DNA of 64,000 bases from Hyphomicrobium facile (lineage in GTDB: Bacteria; Pseudomonadota; Alphaproteobacteria; Rhizobiales; Hyphomicrobiaceae): NCBI RefSeq assembly GCF_900116175.1, contig NZ_FPCH01000002.1, positions 186,001-250,000 on the forward strand, given 5' to 3'. The stretch's first letter is position 1, and each line of letters starts with the position of its first letter. Under the pieces are notes generated by a model. The model was not told the origin of the DNA and searched no databases. It worked only from the letters and a program-made list of their open reading frames with translations. Made by a program: the position numbers and the translations under genes. Shown here one piece after another: positions 43,133 through 53,070 of the stretch.

Positions 43133-43936
43133 CTAAGCGGCGGCCGTTCTCGGATGGGCTTTGGTGTCGAAAAACAACGCCTGGCTGATGATGGCCATGA
43201 CCGTGTCGCGCTGGAAGGGCTTTGAAATCAGAAACGTCGGTTCGGGCCGTTCGCCGGTCAGGACCTTCTCGGGGTAGGCCGTTATGAAAATGATCGGCAC
43301 CTCGCGCTCGGCGACGATCTCTTTGGCGGCCTCCAGTCCGCTGCTGCCGTCAGCGAGCTTGACGTCGGCCAGGATCAGCCCCGGCATCTGACGTTTGACC
43401 GCGGCGAGCGCCTCATTCTTCGTCGTCGCGACGTCCTGTACGGTGTGGCCGAGGCTCGTCACGATCGTTTCGAGGTCCATTGCGATCAGCAGCTCATCCT
43501 CGATGATCAGGACGTTTGTCGCCACCTGGTGAGCGATTTCCTGCCCAGCGATCTCGAGCAGCTTTTCAACTTCGGGCTCGCCGACTTCCAGAATTCCAGC
43601 CGTCTCAGAGGACGTGAAGCCCTCTACCGCGACCAGCAGGAAGGCCTGCCGCGGCAGCGAGCTTATGGAATTTATGCGCCTCTGGGCGGCGCCGAGAGAA
43701 TTCGGGCCGTCCTCCGCGCCTTGTCCGTCCAGACGGACGGAATTCCATACCCGCAGAAACATATGATAGAGCGCCATCCGCGGCGGCATGTTCGCTGGAA
43801 AATCGGACGGCGTGGAAACCAAGCTTTCAAGCAGCGTGGCAACATAAGCGTCACCCGTTTGCTGAGCGCCGGTCAGCGTGCGCGCGAACCGCCGAAGGTA
43901 CGGCAAATGCACGCGGATCATCTGGGCAATCGACAT
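43133..43936 (-). CDS. phyR: General stress response regulator PhyR
   Basis: 267 aa from ATG 43936; the longer open frame upstream covers the promoter. N-terminal EcfG-like (sigma-mimic) domain, about residues 1-135 (MSIAQMIRVHLPYLRRFART, ending with the sigma4-like EGFTSSETAGILEVGEPEVE). C-terminal receiver with Asp191 in ILADVKLADG, and Thr and Lys in FITAYPEK and ISKPF. Phosphorylated PhyR takes NepR away from EcfG. It is divergent from nepR-ecfG, the classic arrangement. Confidence 0.97.
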   Translation of the reverse strand: MSIAQMIRVHLPYLRRFARTLTGAQQTGDAYVATLLESLVSTPSDFPANMPPRMALYHMFLRVWNSVRLDGQGAEDGPNSLGAAQRRINSISSLPRQAFLLVAVEGFTSSETAGILEVGEPEVEKLLEIAGQEIAHQVATNVLIIEDELLIAMDLETIVTSLGHTVQDVATTKNEALAAVKRQMPGLILADVKLADGSSGLEAAKEIVAEREVPIIFITAYPEKVLTGERPEPTFLISKPFQRDTVMAIISQALFFDTKAHPRTAAA

Positions 43937-44041
43937 AATTCCTGAGCCTCCCGAACCAGCCAGATGAGCTTTTTTCAACTCTCTGGAACCACCAGCTCCA
44001 CCGCGTGTTTCTGCATGGCGGCCAATATGCACCGTAACACC

Positions 44042-44067
44042 AACGCGGGACCAATCGGGACGGTTCC
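44042..44067 (-). promoter_or_regulatory. EcfG promoter of phyR
   Basis: On the minus strand GGAAC (44067-44063) and CGTT (44045-44042) are separated by 17 bases, an exact match to the alphaproteobacterial EcfG consensus. Transcription would start about 100 bases before the phyR ATG. Confidence 0.85.
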
Positions 44068-44073
44068 CCCTCA

Positions 44074-44098
44074 GGAACAAATTCTCTCGCGCCACGTT
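44074..44098 (+). promoter_or_regulatory. EcfG promoter of nepR-ecfG
   Basis: GGAAC (44074-44078) and CGTT (44095-44098) with a 16-base spacer, an exact EcfG consensus. It starts six bases from the minus-strand phyR promoter, so the two are back to back. nepR begins 87 bases downstream. Confidence 0.88.
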
Positions 44099-44184
44099 CG
44101 GCAGACGAGCCCCACATCAGAACTTTCCTAGAGGAGTTTGTCCCAATCGGGGCCAATCATGAACTTCAAGGGCAAATAGCTATC

Positions 44185-44424
44185 ATGCAGCAGCGCCTCG
44201 ACCCGCCTGATGATAGCGCGCGGACCGAAGATGAATTTCCGAATTCCGAGCGCCATCCGGAGCTCGATGTTGCACAGCCTGCGGTTCCGCAGCTTCCAGG
44301 CTTCGCAGCGCAGCTGATCGGGCAGCGCATGCGAGCCATGTACGACAACATCGCTCAGGAACCTGTACCTGACGACCTTCTCGATCTCGTTCGCCAGCTC
44401 GAGAGCAAGGAGCAGTCAAAGTGA
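44185..44424 (+). CDS. nepR: Anti-sigma factor NepR
   Basis: 79 aa. The conserved core IGQRMRAMYDNIAQEPVPDD followed by LLDLVRQLES is the two-helix NepR element that holds EcfG in the resting cell. The N-terminal 40 residues are acidic and Pro-rich and are typically disordered. Its stop overlaps the GTG start of ecfG. Confidence 0.96.
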   Translation: MQQRLDPPDDSARTEDEFPNSERHPELDVAQPAVPQLPGFAAQLIGQRMRAMYDNIAQEPVPDDLLDLVRQLESKEQSK

Positions 44425-44957
44425 CAGAAACTCCAAGCTTCGGCGACGCCCTCATACAGGCGATCCCAAATCTCCGGGCTTTCGCTCATTCACTCAGCGG
44501 CGATGCGCAGCTTTCGAACGACCTCGTGCAGGAAACGCTTTTGAAGGCCTGGACGCACAAAGACTCGTTCGTGCCCGATTCCAACCTGAAGGCCTGGCTC
44601 TTCACCATCCTTCGCAACACGTACTTTACGCATTACCGCAAATCGCAACGCGAAGAGCTCGATGAGGATCACGCGGCCATGAACGCAAGCGTTCCGGCCA
44701 CGCAACTTACCCACCTCGAATTCGACGATATGCAGAAAGCCTTGATGCGATTGACGGCCGATCATCGCGAGGCGTTACTGCTGATCACGGCGGAAGGATT
44801 TTCCTATGAAGACGCAGCGAGGGTCTGCGGTTGTGCGGTCGGCACGATGAAGAGCCGCGTCAATCGGGCTCGCAGCCGGTTGCTCGAGGAGATGACGGGG
44901 CGGCCGGCAACGGAAGATCACGGCCACGAGCCGTTCAAAACTTCGACCAGCCGCTGA
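44421..44957 (+). CDS. ecfG: ECF sigma factor EcfG
   Basis: 178 aa from GTG 44421, overlapping nepR (GTGA). Sigma2 region includes NDLVQETLLKAWTHKDSF and LKAWLFTILRNTYFTHYRK. Sigma4 is HREALLLITAEGFSYEDAAR followed by VCGCAVGTMKSRVNRARSRL. This is the ECF15 (EcfG) group, which directs the general stress regulon at GGAAC-N16/17-CGTT promoters. The promoter ahead of nepR makes it self-activating. Confidence 0.96.
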   Translation: MTETPSFGDALIQAIPNLRAFAHSLSGDAQLSNDLVQETLLKAWTHKDSFVPDSNLKAWLFTILRNTYFTHYRKSQREELDEDHAAMNASVPATQLTHLEFDDMQKALMRLTADHREALLLITAEGFSYEDAARVCGCAVGTMKSRVNRARSRLLEEMTGRPATEDHGHEPFKTSTSR

Positions 44958-45050
44958 GACCGGGGCGCCGAAGTCCCAAGGGGCCGACGCCGCATAAAAA
45001 AGACGGATAACGAGCCTCAGTAGGTAGAACTTGTGCTGTCCAAGAAGCCG

Positions 45051-45076
45051 GGAACTATTTTTCGGGGCCGGGCGTT
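45051..45076 (+). promoter_or_regulatory. EcfG promoter of the poly-HAMP kinase
   Basis: GGAAC (45051-45055) and CGTT (45073-45076) with a 17-base spacer, an exact EcfG consensus. The expected transcription start is only about 30 bases before the ATG at 45112, so the kinase should belong to the general stress regulon. Confidence 0.82.
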
Positions 45077-45111
45077 GTTTGGGGTTAATTGTGACTCGCG
45101 GGGAGTTGTAT

Positions 45112-48100
45112 ATGTCGGAGCAGATTGTCGCCGTTGGGTCCGACCGAATAACTTCGGGGCCGGGCAGCATTCTGTTCGAGATGCTCCAAACACTTCAAGC
45201 GGTTAAGGCCGGCGATTTTAGCGTCCGCATGCGCGGCGATTGGGAAGGTCTGCCCGGAAAAATCGCCGACACGGTCAACGACATTATTATTACCAACCAG
45301 CGCATGGCGAACCAGCTTCAGCGCGTTGGCCAAGTCGTCGGCAAGGACGGCCTGACGAACGAGCGCGTGAGGCTCGGTCTTGCGCACGGCGCCTGGGGCG
45401 AGATGGAGCAGTCGGTCAACTCGCTCATCGACGACCTGCTGCAGCCAACGACCGAAGTGACGCGCACGATCGAAGCCGTGGCGCAAGGCAACCTCTTGCA
45501 GCCGATGCGTCTCGACGTGGACGGGCGTCCCCTCAGGGGCGAGTTCCTGCGTTCGGCGACCATCGTCAATACGATGATCAAGCAGCTTTCGGTCTTCACA
45601 TCCGAAGTGACGCGCGTTGCGCGCGAGGTCGGCACGGAAGGCAAGCTCGGCGGGCAGGCGCAGATTCGCGAGGTCACCGGCGTCTGGAAAGACCTGACCG
45701 AGAGCGTCAACTCGATGGCCTCGAACCTGACCGCTCAGGTCCGCAACATCGCAGACGTTACGATCGCAGTCGCGAACGGCGACTTGTCGAAGAAGATCAC
45801 GGTCGACGTGCGCGGCGAGATCCTGCAGCTGAAAGAAGCCATCAACACGATGGTCGAGCAGCTTCGCTCGTTCGCTGCCGAGGTGACGCGCGTGGCGCGC
45901 GAGGTCGGCACCGAAGGGCGTCTCGGCGGTCAGGCCGTCGTGCCGGGCGTCGGCGGCACGTGGAAGGATCTTACCGACAACGTCAACCTGCTCGCCGCAA
46001 ACCTGACGACGCAGGTTCGAAACATCGCCGAAGTGACGACGGCCGTGGCGCGCGGCGACCTTTCGCGCAAGATCACCGTCGACGTCAAAGGCGAAATTCT
46101 CGAGCTCAAGAACACCATCAACACGATGGTCGATCAGCTCAACGGCTTCGCCTCGGAAGTGACGCGCGTCGCGCGCGAAGTCGGCACGGAAGGCCGCCTC
46201 GGCGGTCAGGCCACGGTGCCCGGCGTCGCCGGTACGTGGAAGGATTTGACCGACAACGTCAACTCGATGGCCGGCAACCTGACCGGACAGGTTCGCAATA
46301 TCGCCGAGGTCGCGACGGCAATTGCGCGCGGCGACTTGTCGAAGAAGATTACCGTCAACGTGTCGGGTGAAATCCGGCAGCTGAAGGAAACCATCAACAC
46401 GATGGTCGATCAGCTCAATGCCTTTGCTTCCGAAGTGACGCGCGTCGCGCGCGAAGTCGGCACGGAAGGCAAGCTCGGCGGACAGGCCCAGGTGTCGGGC
46501 GTCGCGGGAACGTGGAAAGATTTGACCGACAGCGTCAACTCGATGGCTTCGAACCTCACGACGCAGGTTCGCAATATCGCCGAGGTTTCGACGGCGATTG
46601 CGAGCGGCGACTTGTCGAAGAAGATCGATGTCGACGTTCGCGGCGAGGTGCTGGAGCTGAAAGAGACCATCAACACGATGGTCGATCAGCTCAATGGTTT
46701 CGCCTCGGAAGTGACGCGCGTTGCGCGCGAGGTTGGCACCGAAGGCAAACTCGGCGGTCAGGCGACCGTGCCGGGCGTCGCCGGTACGTGGAAGGACTTG
46801 ACCGACAACGTCAACTCGATGGCGGGCAACCTGACGGGTCAGGTTCGCAACATTGCCGAGGTGACGACGGCCGTGGCGCGCGGCGACCTTTCGCGCAAGA
46901 TCACCGTCGACGTCAAAGGCGAAATTCTCGAACTCAAAAACACCATCAACACGATGGTCGATCAGCTCAATGCCTTTGCTTCCGAAGTGACGCGCGTTGC
47001 GCGCGAGGTGGGCACCGAAGGCAAGCTCGGCGGCCAAGCGCAGGTGTCGGGCGTCGCCGGTACGTGGAAGGATCTCACCGACAACGTCAACTTCATGGCC
47101 GGCAACCTGACGGCCCAGGTTCGAAACATCGCGGAAGTGGCGACGGCTATCGCGAGCGGCGACTTGTCGAAAAAGATCACCGTCGACGTGCGCGGCGAGA
47201 TTTTGCTGCTCAAAGAAACGTTGAACACGATGGTCGAGCAGCTTCGCTCGTTCGCGGCTGAAGTGACGCGCGTTGCGCGCGAGGTCGGCACGGAAGGGCG
47301 TCTCGGTGGCCAAGCCGTCGTGCCGGGCGTCGGCGGCACGTGGAAAGACCTCACCGATAACGTCAACCTGCTCGCCGCAAACCTGACGACGCAGGTTCGC
47401 AACATCGCCGAAGTGACGACCGCTGTGGCGCGCGGCGACCTTTCGCGGAAAATCACCGTCGACGTCAAAGGTGAAATTCTCGAGCTCAAGAACACCATCA
47501 ACACGATGGTCGATCAGCTCAACGGCTTCGCTTCGGAAGTGACGCGCGTTGCGCGCGAGGTCGGCACCGAAGGACGCCTCGGCGGTCAGGCCACCGTGCC
47601 CGGCGTTGGCGGTACGTGGAAGGATTTGACCGACACCGTCAACGTCATGGCGGCGAACTTGACGGAACAGGTTCGCGGCATCGTGAAAGTCGTGACCGCG
47701 GTTGCCAACGGCGACCTCAAGCCGAAGCTGACCGTCAAGTCCAAGGGCGAAGTCGCGGCACTGGCCGAGACGATCAACGACATGACGGACACTCTGGCGC
47801 TCTTTGCCGATCAGGTGACGACGGTCGCGCGCGAAGTCGGCGTCGAAGGCCGTCTCGGCGGCCAGGCGAACGTTCCGGGCGCTGCCGGCACGTGGAAAGA
47901 TCTCACCGGCAACGTCAACCTGCTTGCCGCAAACCTCACGACACAGGTCCGCGCGATCGCAGAAGTGACGACGGCGGTGACGAAAGGCGACTTGACCCGC
48001 TCCATTCAGGTCGACGCGCGCGGCGAGGTGGCCGAACTCAAAGACTACATCAATACGATGATCGGGAATCTGCGGTTGACGACGCAGCTCAACACCGAAC

Positions 48101-50808
48101 AGGACTGGCTAAACACAAACCTCGCCCGCTTCACGAGCATGCTGCAGGGGCAGCGTGACGTCATCACCGTCGCGAGAAAGCTGCTGTCGGAACTTGTGCC
48201 CCTGATCAATGCGCATCAGGGCGTTATCTACCAGTTCGATGCCACGCGAAGCGAGCTGAAGATTCTTGCAAAGTATGCCGACGATGTGGACGTTCGATAT
48301 CCCGAGAGGCTCGAGCTTGGTTCGAGCCTCATCGGACAATGTGCGATCGAAAAGAAACGCCGCGTCCTGACGGACATTCCGGAGCCGACGGCCAGCATCG
48401 ACGCCGTTGTGTTCAAGGCCCCTCCTCGCAGCGTCATCGTGCATCCGATCACGTTCGAGGATCAGATTAAGGCCGTCATTTCGCTCAGTTCTCTGCAGAA
48501 TTTCGAACCGGCTCAGCTGATGTTCCTCGAACAGCTATCGGTCAGCATCGGCGTCGTTCTCAACAGTATCGAAGCGACGATGCAAACGGAAAGCCTGCTC
48601 ATGCAGTCGCAACAGCTCGCCGCCGAGCTTCAAGACCAGCAGAAGGCGATGCAGAAGACGAACGAGGAGTTGGCGCAGAAGGCGCAACAGCTCGCCGAAC
48701 GCAACGTCGAAGTCGAACGCAAGAACGAGGAAATCGATCAGGCCCGCCGCGCCGTCGAAGAGAAGGCCGCCGAGCTCGCGCTCACATCGCGGTACAAATC
48801 CGAATTCCTCGCGAACATGTCTCACGAGCTTCGGACGCCGCTCAACAGCATTCTCATTCTCGGGCAGCAACTGACCGACAATCCCGACGGCAACCTCTCC
48901 GACCGGCAGGTCGAGTTCGCGCGGACAATTCATGGCGCCGGCACGGATCTTCTGAATTTGATCAGCGACATTCTCGATCTTTCGAAGATCGAATCCGGAA
49001 CGGTGTCGGTCGACGCCGAAGAGATTGCGTTCAACGGGCTGATCGAAGCGGTTGCCCGGCCGTTCCGTCACGAGGCAGAGCGCCGCGCGCTCGATTTCCA
49101 GGTCGTCTTCAATGCCGATCTCGGGAAATCGATTTTTACGGACTCGAAGCGCCTGCAGCAGGTGCTGAAGAACCTGCTGTCGAACGCATTCAAGTTCACA
49201 CGCGAGGGTCACGTTCGGCTGACGGTCAAGCCTGCGACCGGAAAGTGGGGGCCCGATCATCCGATCCTCTCGGCGGCGCAGACCATCGTCGCCTTCGAGG
49301 TGCAAGATTCAGGGATCGGCATTCCTGCCGACAAGCAGAAGCTCATCTTCGAAGCGTTTCAACAGGCCGATGCGAGTACGAGCCGAAAATACGGCGGTAC
49401 CGGACTTGGCCTCGCGATCAGCCGCGAACTCGCGCATCTTCTCGGCGGCGAGATCCAGCTCCGAAGCGAACCCGGAGTGGGCAGCGTGTTCACGCTTTAC
49501 CTGCCGCTCCGCTACGCGTCGCTGGCGAGCGAGGTTCGGACCAAGCCCGATTCCGTCGCTCCAGTGCCGGTCCCAATGTCACTCGCCGGTCCGCTGCCGC
49601 CGCCGATCGAAGACGATCGCGACAACATCGCGGCCGGAGATCAGGTTCTTCTCATTGTCGAGGACGATCCGAACTTCGCGCGGATACTGCTCGACGCGGC
49701 GCACGAGACCGGATTCAAGGGCATCGTTTCTCAACGCGGCATCGATGCCATGACGCTCGCGACCGATTTCAATCCGACCGCCATTTCGCTCGATATCCAT
49801 CTTCCGGACGTGCTCGGCTGGTCGGTTCTCAGCCAGCTCAAGCACAACCCGCTCACCCGTCATATTCCCGTTCAGGTCCTCACCCTCGACGACGATCGTC
49901 ATCACGGGCTGGCACGTGGCGCATATTCGTTCCTTACGAAGCCACTGCAGACTGAGCAGCTGAAAGCGGCGTTACGCAAGATCGGCACATTCTCCGCTTC
50001 CAGAACCAAGAAATTGCTGATCATCGAAGACGACGCTTCCGAGCTGTTGAGCGTCTCGGTGCTGCTCGAAGATAGCGACGTCGAAATCTTGACAGCATCC
50101 AGCGGAAATTCCGCCATCGAAATTCTAAAAAGCGAGAGCGTGGATTGCGTCGTTCTCGACCTCAAACTCCCGGATATGTCGGGTTTCGAAATCCTCGAAC
50201 ACATGAGCCGTCAGGATGCGATGCGGGATATCCCCGTCATTGTGTTCACAGGACGAGAACTGTCGAGCGAGGAGAACTTGCAGATACGGCAATACGCCCG
50301 TACGATCGTGGTCAAGGGCGTGGAATCCCCCGAGCGTCTTCTCGACGAGACCGCGCTATTCCTGCACCGTGTCGTTACCGAACTTCCGGCCGAGAAGCAG
50401 GAACTATTGTCTCGGCTGCACGAAACAGACGACTATCTGATCGGGCGCAAGGTTCTTCTGGTTGACGACGATGCGCGAAATATTTTCGCGTTGAGCAGTC
50501 TCCTCGAACGTCGCGGCATGGAAGTCCTGACGGCGACAACCGGATTGGAAGCGATCGAGACCTTGAGCAAGACCGATGTTTCGATCGTCTTGATGGATAT
50601 CATGATGCCGGAGATGGACGGTTATCAGACCATGCAGAAAATTCGGAGCAGCGAGAAGAACCAGCGGCTGCCTATCATCGCACTCACTGCAAAGGCGATG
50701 AAGGGCGACCGCGAGAAATGTCTCGAAGCCGGCGCATCCGATTATCTCGCGAAGCCTGTCGATACGGAGCAGTTGATTTCCGCGTTGCGCATGTGGCTGC
50801 ACCGTTGA
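45112..50808 (+). CDS. Soluble poly-HAMP hybrid histidine kinase
   Basis: 1898 aa from ATG 45112, with GGGAG six bases upstream. Residues about 15-985 are a long array of HAMP-like units in 92-residue pairs. A GAF-like domain (about 1010-1160) and a coiled coil (about 1160-1225) follow. HisKA has His1238 in [13 protein letters not shown]. HATPase_c has [20 protein letters not shown]. Three receivers follow, with Asp1561, Asp1683 and Asp1829. No transmembrane segment, so the array senses inside the cell. The plan resembles fungal group III (Nik1) osmosensing kinases with more repeats. It is followed after 10 bases by a REC-PAS-HWE-REC gene. Confidence 0.93.
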   Translation: MSEQIVAVGSDRITSGPGSILFEMLQTLQAVKAGDFSVRMRGDWEGLPGKIADTVNDIIITNQRMANQLQRVGQVVGKDGLTNERVRLGLAHGAWGEMEQSVNSLIDDLLQPTTEVTRTIEAVAQGNLLQPMRLDVDGRPLRGEFLRSATIVNTMIKQLSVFTSEVTRVAREVGTEGKLGGQAQIREVTGVWKDLTESVNSMASNLTAQVRNIADVTIAVANGDLSKKITVDVRGEILQLKEAINTMVEQLRSFAAEVTRVAREVGTEGRLGGQAVVPGVGGTWKDLTDNVNLLAANLTTQVRNIAEVTTAVARGDLSRKITVDVKGEILELKNTINTMVDQLNGFASEVTRVAREVGTEGRLGGQATVPGVAGTWKDLTDNVNSMAGNLTGQVRNIAEVATAIARGDLSKKITVNVSGEIRQLKETINTMVDQLNAFASEVTRVAREVGTEGKLGGQAQVSGVAGTWKDLTDSVNSMASNLTTQVRNIAEVSTAIASGDLSKKIDVDVRGEVLELKETINTMVDQLNGFASEVTRVAREVGTEGKLGGQATVPGVAGTWKDLTDNVNSMAGNLTGQVRNIAEVTTAVARGDLSRKITVDVKGEILELKNTINTMVDQLNAFASEVTRVAREVGTEGKLGGQAQVSGVAGTWKDLTDNVNFMAGNLTAQVRNIAEVATAIASGDLSKKITVDVRGEILLLKETLNTMVEQLRSFAAEVTRVAREVGTEGRLGGQAVVPGVGGTWKDLTDNVNLLAANLTTQVRNIAEVTTAVARGDLSRKITVDVKGEILELKNTINTMVDQLNGFASEVTRVAREVGTEGRLGGQATVPGVGGTWKDLTDTVNVMAANLTEQVRGIVKVVTAVANGDLKPKLTVKSKGEVAALAETINDMTDTLALFADQVTTVAREVGVEGRLGGQANVPGAAGTWKDLTGNVNLLAANLTTQVRAIAEVTTAVTKGDLTRSIQVDARGEVAELKDYINTMIGNLRLTTQLNTEQDWLNTNLARFTSMLQGQRDVITVARKLLSELVPLINAHQGVIYQFDATRSELKILAKYADDVDVRYPERLELGSSLIGQCAIEKKRRVLTDIPEPTASIDAVVFKAPPRSVIVHPITFEDQIKAVISLSSLQNFEPAQLMFLEQLSVSIGVVLNSIEATMQTESLLMQSQQLAAELQDQQKAMQKTNEELAQKAQQLAERNVEVERKNEEIDQARRAVEEKAAELALTSRYKSEFLANMSHELRTPLNSILILGQQLTDNPDGNLSDRQVEFARTIHGAGTDLLNLISDILDLSKIESGTVSVDAEEIAFNGLIEAVARPFRHEAERRALDFQVVFNADLGKSIFTDSKRLQQVLKNLLSNAFKFTREGHVRLTVKPATGKWGPDHPILSAAQTIVAFEVQDSGIGIPADKQKLIFEAFQQADASTSRKYGGTGLGLAISRELAHLLGGEIQLRSEPGVGSVFTLYLPLRYASLASEVRTKPDSVAPVPVPMSLAGPLPPPIEDDRDNIAAGDQVLLIVEDDPNFARILLDAAHETGFKGIVSQRGIDAMTLATDFNPTAISLDIHLPDVLGWSVLSQLKHNPLTRHIPVQVLTLDDDRHHGLARGAYSFLTKPLQTEQLKAALRKIGTFSASRTKKLLIIEDDASELLSVSVLLEDSDVEILTASSGNSAIEILKSESVDCVVLDLKLPDMSGFEILEHMSRQDAMRDIPVIVFTGRELSSEENLQIRQYARTIVVKGVESPERLLDETALFLHRVVTELPAEKQELLSRLHETDDYLIGRKVLLVDDDARNIFALSSLLERRGMEVLTATTGLEAIETLSKTDVSIVLMDIMMPEMDGYQTMQKIRSSEKNQRLPIIALTAKAMKGDREKCLEAGASDYLAKPVDTEQLISALRMWLHR
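45736..47943 (+). repeat. 276-bp in-frame tandem repeats (8 full units)
   Basis: Units start at 45736, 46012, 46288, 46564, 46840, 47116, 47392 and 47668, each with CAGGT(T/C)CGC at its head; a partial ninth begins at 47944. Each encodes 92 residues (two HAMP-like modules). Units 2, 5 and 7 share almost identical DNA over about 100 bases. Units 1-2 and 6-7 match in sequence type and are 1380 bases apart (five units), which points to a block duplication. Confidence 0.9.
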
Positions 50809-50818
50809 CGGGGAAACC

Positions 50819-52750
50819 ATGACAGGCCAATCCGCTTCGACAGAACCCGTCAACATACTTCTCGTCGATGATCAGCCGGGAAAGCTGATGACGTATGAGG
50901 CCATTCTCGATGGCCTCGATGCGAACCTCATCAAAGCGACGACCGCGGAAGAAGCTCTGACCGCGCTGCTCAAAACGGACATCGCCGTTATCCTAATGGA
51001 CGTTTGCATGCCGGATCTCGATGGCTTCGAGCTGGCGGCGATGATCAGAGACCATCCGCGGCACGAGAAGACCGCGGTCATATTCATCTCGGCGGTTCGC
51101 CTTGAAATCGACGACCTGCTCAAAGGTTACCGGACGGGCGCGGTCGATTACGTGTCGGTTCCGGTCGTGCCGGAAATTCTCAAGGCGAAAGTCCAGATCT
51201 TCGTCGAGCTCTACAGAAAGAGCCGGCAACTCGATACGCTCAACGCCGAACTCGAGGAGCGCGTGCGCCAACGCGCGCTGCAGCTCGAAGAATCCCATGC
51301 CCGTCTGCAGGAGAGCGAAGAACGGCTTCGCCTTGCGAGCGAGGCCGCGAACCTTGCAACATTCGAATTCGACCAGAGGGCGCAGACCCTGCAATGGTCG
51401 GCCAATATCTCCGAGGTTCTTCATAACAACCTGCCGGAACATCAAACCTTCGAGTCGTTCGTTCAGTTCGTGCACGAAGACGACCGCGAAATGGTCCGCA
51501 GCTATGTTCGCACCGCAAATTACGCGGAAACGACGGCCGAATTGGAATTTCGCGTAACGGGTGCGCGCGGCGTTGCATGGATTCTCGCCCGTGCGCGCGC
51601 CTTCAGCACCGGCAACGCAGAGACACCGCGCGTGCTTGGAACGCTGCTCGACATCACCGATCGCAAGTCCGCCGAGAGCCATCAGCAGCTTCTCATGGCC
51701 GAACTCGATCACAGGGTGAAAAACATTCTCGCCAACGTTGCGGCGATTGCCCGGCTCTCGAGTTCCAATGCGGTTTCCGTCGGATCATTCGCATCGGCGC
51801 TCGACGGGCGCATTCATGCAATGTCGGCTGCGCACGACCTTTTGCGGCAGAGCAGCTGGACGGGCGTCGATCTCCACGAACTCGTTCAGGGAGCGCTGGC
51901 GCCGTTCCGCTCGCGATCGGACAACGACATCGTCGTCGACGGCGAGCGCGTCCGGCTGACATCGAAGTTCGGTCAGTCCATGGCTCTCGTGCTGCACGAG
52001 CTCGTCACGAACGCAGTAAAACACGGCTCGCTTTCGGCACCCGGAGGAAGGGTTGCCATCGGCTGGTCGCGGATCCCGACGCCGGACGGCGACAAGATCG
52101 GGTTCTCGTGGCGAGAGAGCGGAGGTCCGCTTTGCGCCAAGCCCGAGCGCAACGGATTTGGGCTAGCCGTCATTCGCAGCGCTGCATCGGAATGCGGCGG
52201 CGTCGCTGAAATGAATTTCGCATCGGAAGGTTTTCAATTCGACTTCCAGGGCGAGCTGTCGACACGGACACACATGGTTGGCACACGCCACATCGCGATT
52301 GTGCCGAAAGCGCGGGGGCCGCTGGTGGCGGCCAACATGCCGGCGCCTCATCGTCCCTGTCGCATCCTGCTCGTCGAAGATGAAGCCCTCATCGCCATGC
52401 AGCTGAAGCTCGATCTCGAGGCGGAAGGTCATACCGTGCTTGGGCCGATTAGCCGGCTTTCCGATGGTCTCAAGGCTGCCGCCGATTCCAATTTCGACAT
52501 TGCGTTAATCGACATAAATCTTGGAGCGGACAACAGCGCGCCGATAGCTGAAATCCTCGACCGGCGCCGGATCCCGTTCGCTTTCACCACGGGATACAAC
52601 GATCTGGTGTTTCTGCCGCCACGGCTCAGGGATTACCCGCATCTGACGAAGCCCTACAATCCGGCGGATGTGAAGGATCTCGTGACCATGCTCGCGTATG
52701 GCGCCGAGGAGCGCCGCTCGGCCGATAGCGCTTCCAACCAAGTCGCGTAA
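50819..52750 (+). CDS. REC-PAS-HWE kinase-REC signalling protein
   Basis: 643 aa. Receiver 1 (about 11-130) with Asp61 in ILMDVCMPDLDG; coiled coil; PAS domain (about 165-285, with WILARARAFSTGNAETPRV); HWE/HisKA_2 kinase with His298 in ELDHRVKNILANV, the ATPase motif HELVTNAVKHGSLSAPGG and the W-x-E signature in FSWRESGGP; then a second receiver with Asp565. It is co-transcribed with the poly-HAMP kinase (GGGGAAA at the start). HWE kinases are the usual phosphodonors of PhyR, so this protein could connect the large kinase to the stress response. That link is inferred. Confidence 0.92.
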   Translation: MTGQSASTEPVNILLVDDQPGKLMTYEAILDGLDANLIKATTAEEALTALLKTDIAVILMDVCMPDLDGFELAAMIRDHPRHEKTAVIFISAVRLEIDDLLKGYRTGAVDYVSVPVVPEILKAKVQIFVELYRKSRQLDTLNAELEERVRQRALQLEESHARLQESEERLRLASEAANLATFEFDQRAQTLQWSANISEVLHNNLPEHQTFESFVQFVHEDDREMVRSYVRTANYAETTAELEFRVTGARGVAWILARARAFSTGNAETPRVLGTLLDITDRKSAESHQQLLMAELDHRVKNILANVAAIARLSSSNAVSVGSFASALDGRIHAMSAAHDLLRQSSWTGVDLHELVQGALAPFRSRSDNDIVVDGERVRLTSKFGQSMALVLHELVTNAVKHGSLSAPGGRVAIGWSRIPTPDGDKIGFSWRESGGPLCAKPERNGFGLAVIRSAASECGGVAEMNFASEGFQFDFQGELSTRTHMVGTRHIAIVPKARGPLVAANMPAPHRPCRILLVEDEALIAMQLKLDLEAEGHTVLGPISRLSDGLKAAADSNFDIALIDINLGADNSAPIAEILDRRRIPFAFTTGYNDLVFLPPRLRDYPHLTKPYNPADVKDLVTMLAYGAEERRSADSASNQVA

Positions 52751-53070
52751 ATACCGCCGCCCCTGTGGGAATAGTGGACGGCTTCGACGCACACGATCGA
52801 AATGGATAACGGCGCGTTACTTAAGATCGCTCGTCAAAAGTCAGACATCTCGCTCTTGAAATGCCCATTTGTTGGCCCGATTTCCTACGAAGACATCGCC
52901 TTCTCGGAGCCTACTATATAAATTGGGCCGGACGCCCTGAAGCAGGCTCATCCCGTGATGCATGTCTCCGAGCGCTCCGGACGTCGACCCTGCCATCGTG
53001 CGCCGCAGGCAACCATCGCCGTCGCTTCGGAGTTGTTCCCGTTTGCACGTTTCACTCCTAGGGGGACCTG
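52751..53070. other. 320-base gap upstream of the GH15 gene
   Basis: No gene is supported here. The AT-rich piece around 52910-52925 (ACTATATAAATTG) could be part of a promoter for the GH15 gene, which has an AGGGGG ribosome binding site. No GGAAC-N16/17-CGTT element was found. Confidence 0.4.

Noticed and set aside
44960-45111. Start of the poly-HAMP gene at the upstream ATG 45031
   Set aside because: That start would lie upstream of the EcfG promoter elements at 45051-45076 and lacks a ribosome binding site; ATG 45112 has GGGAG at the right distance.
45085-47313. A 742-codon open frame antisense to the HAMP array
   Set aside because: It mirrors the repeat of the real gene (its protein repeats with the same 92-residue period) and has no own start signal.
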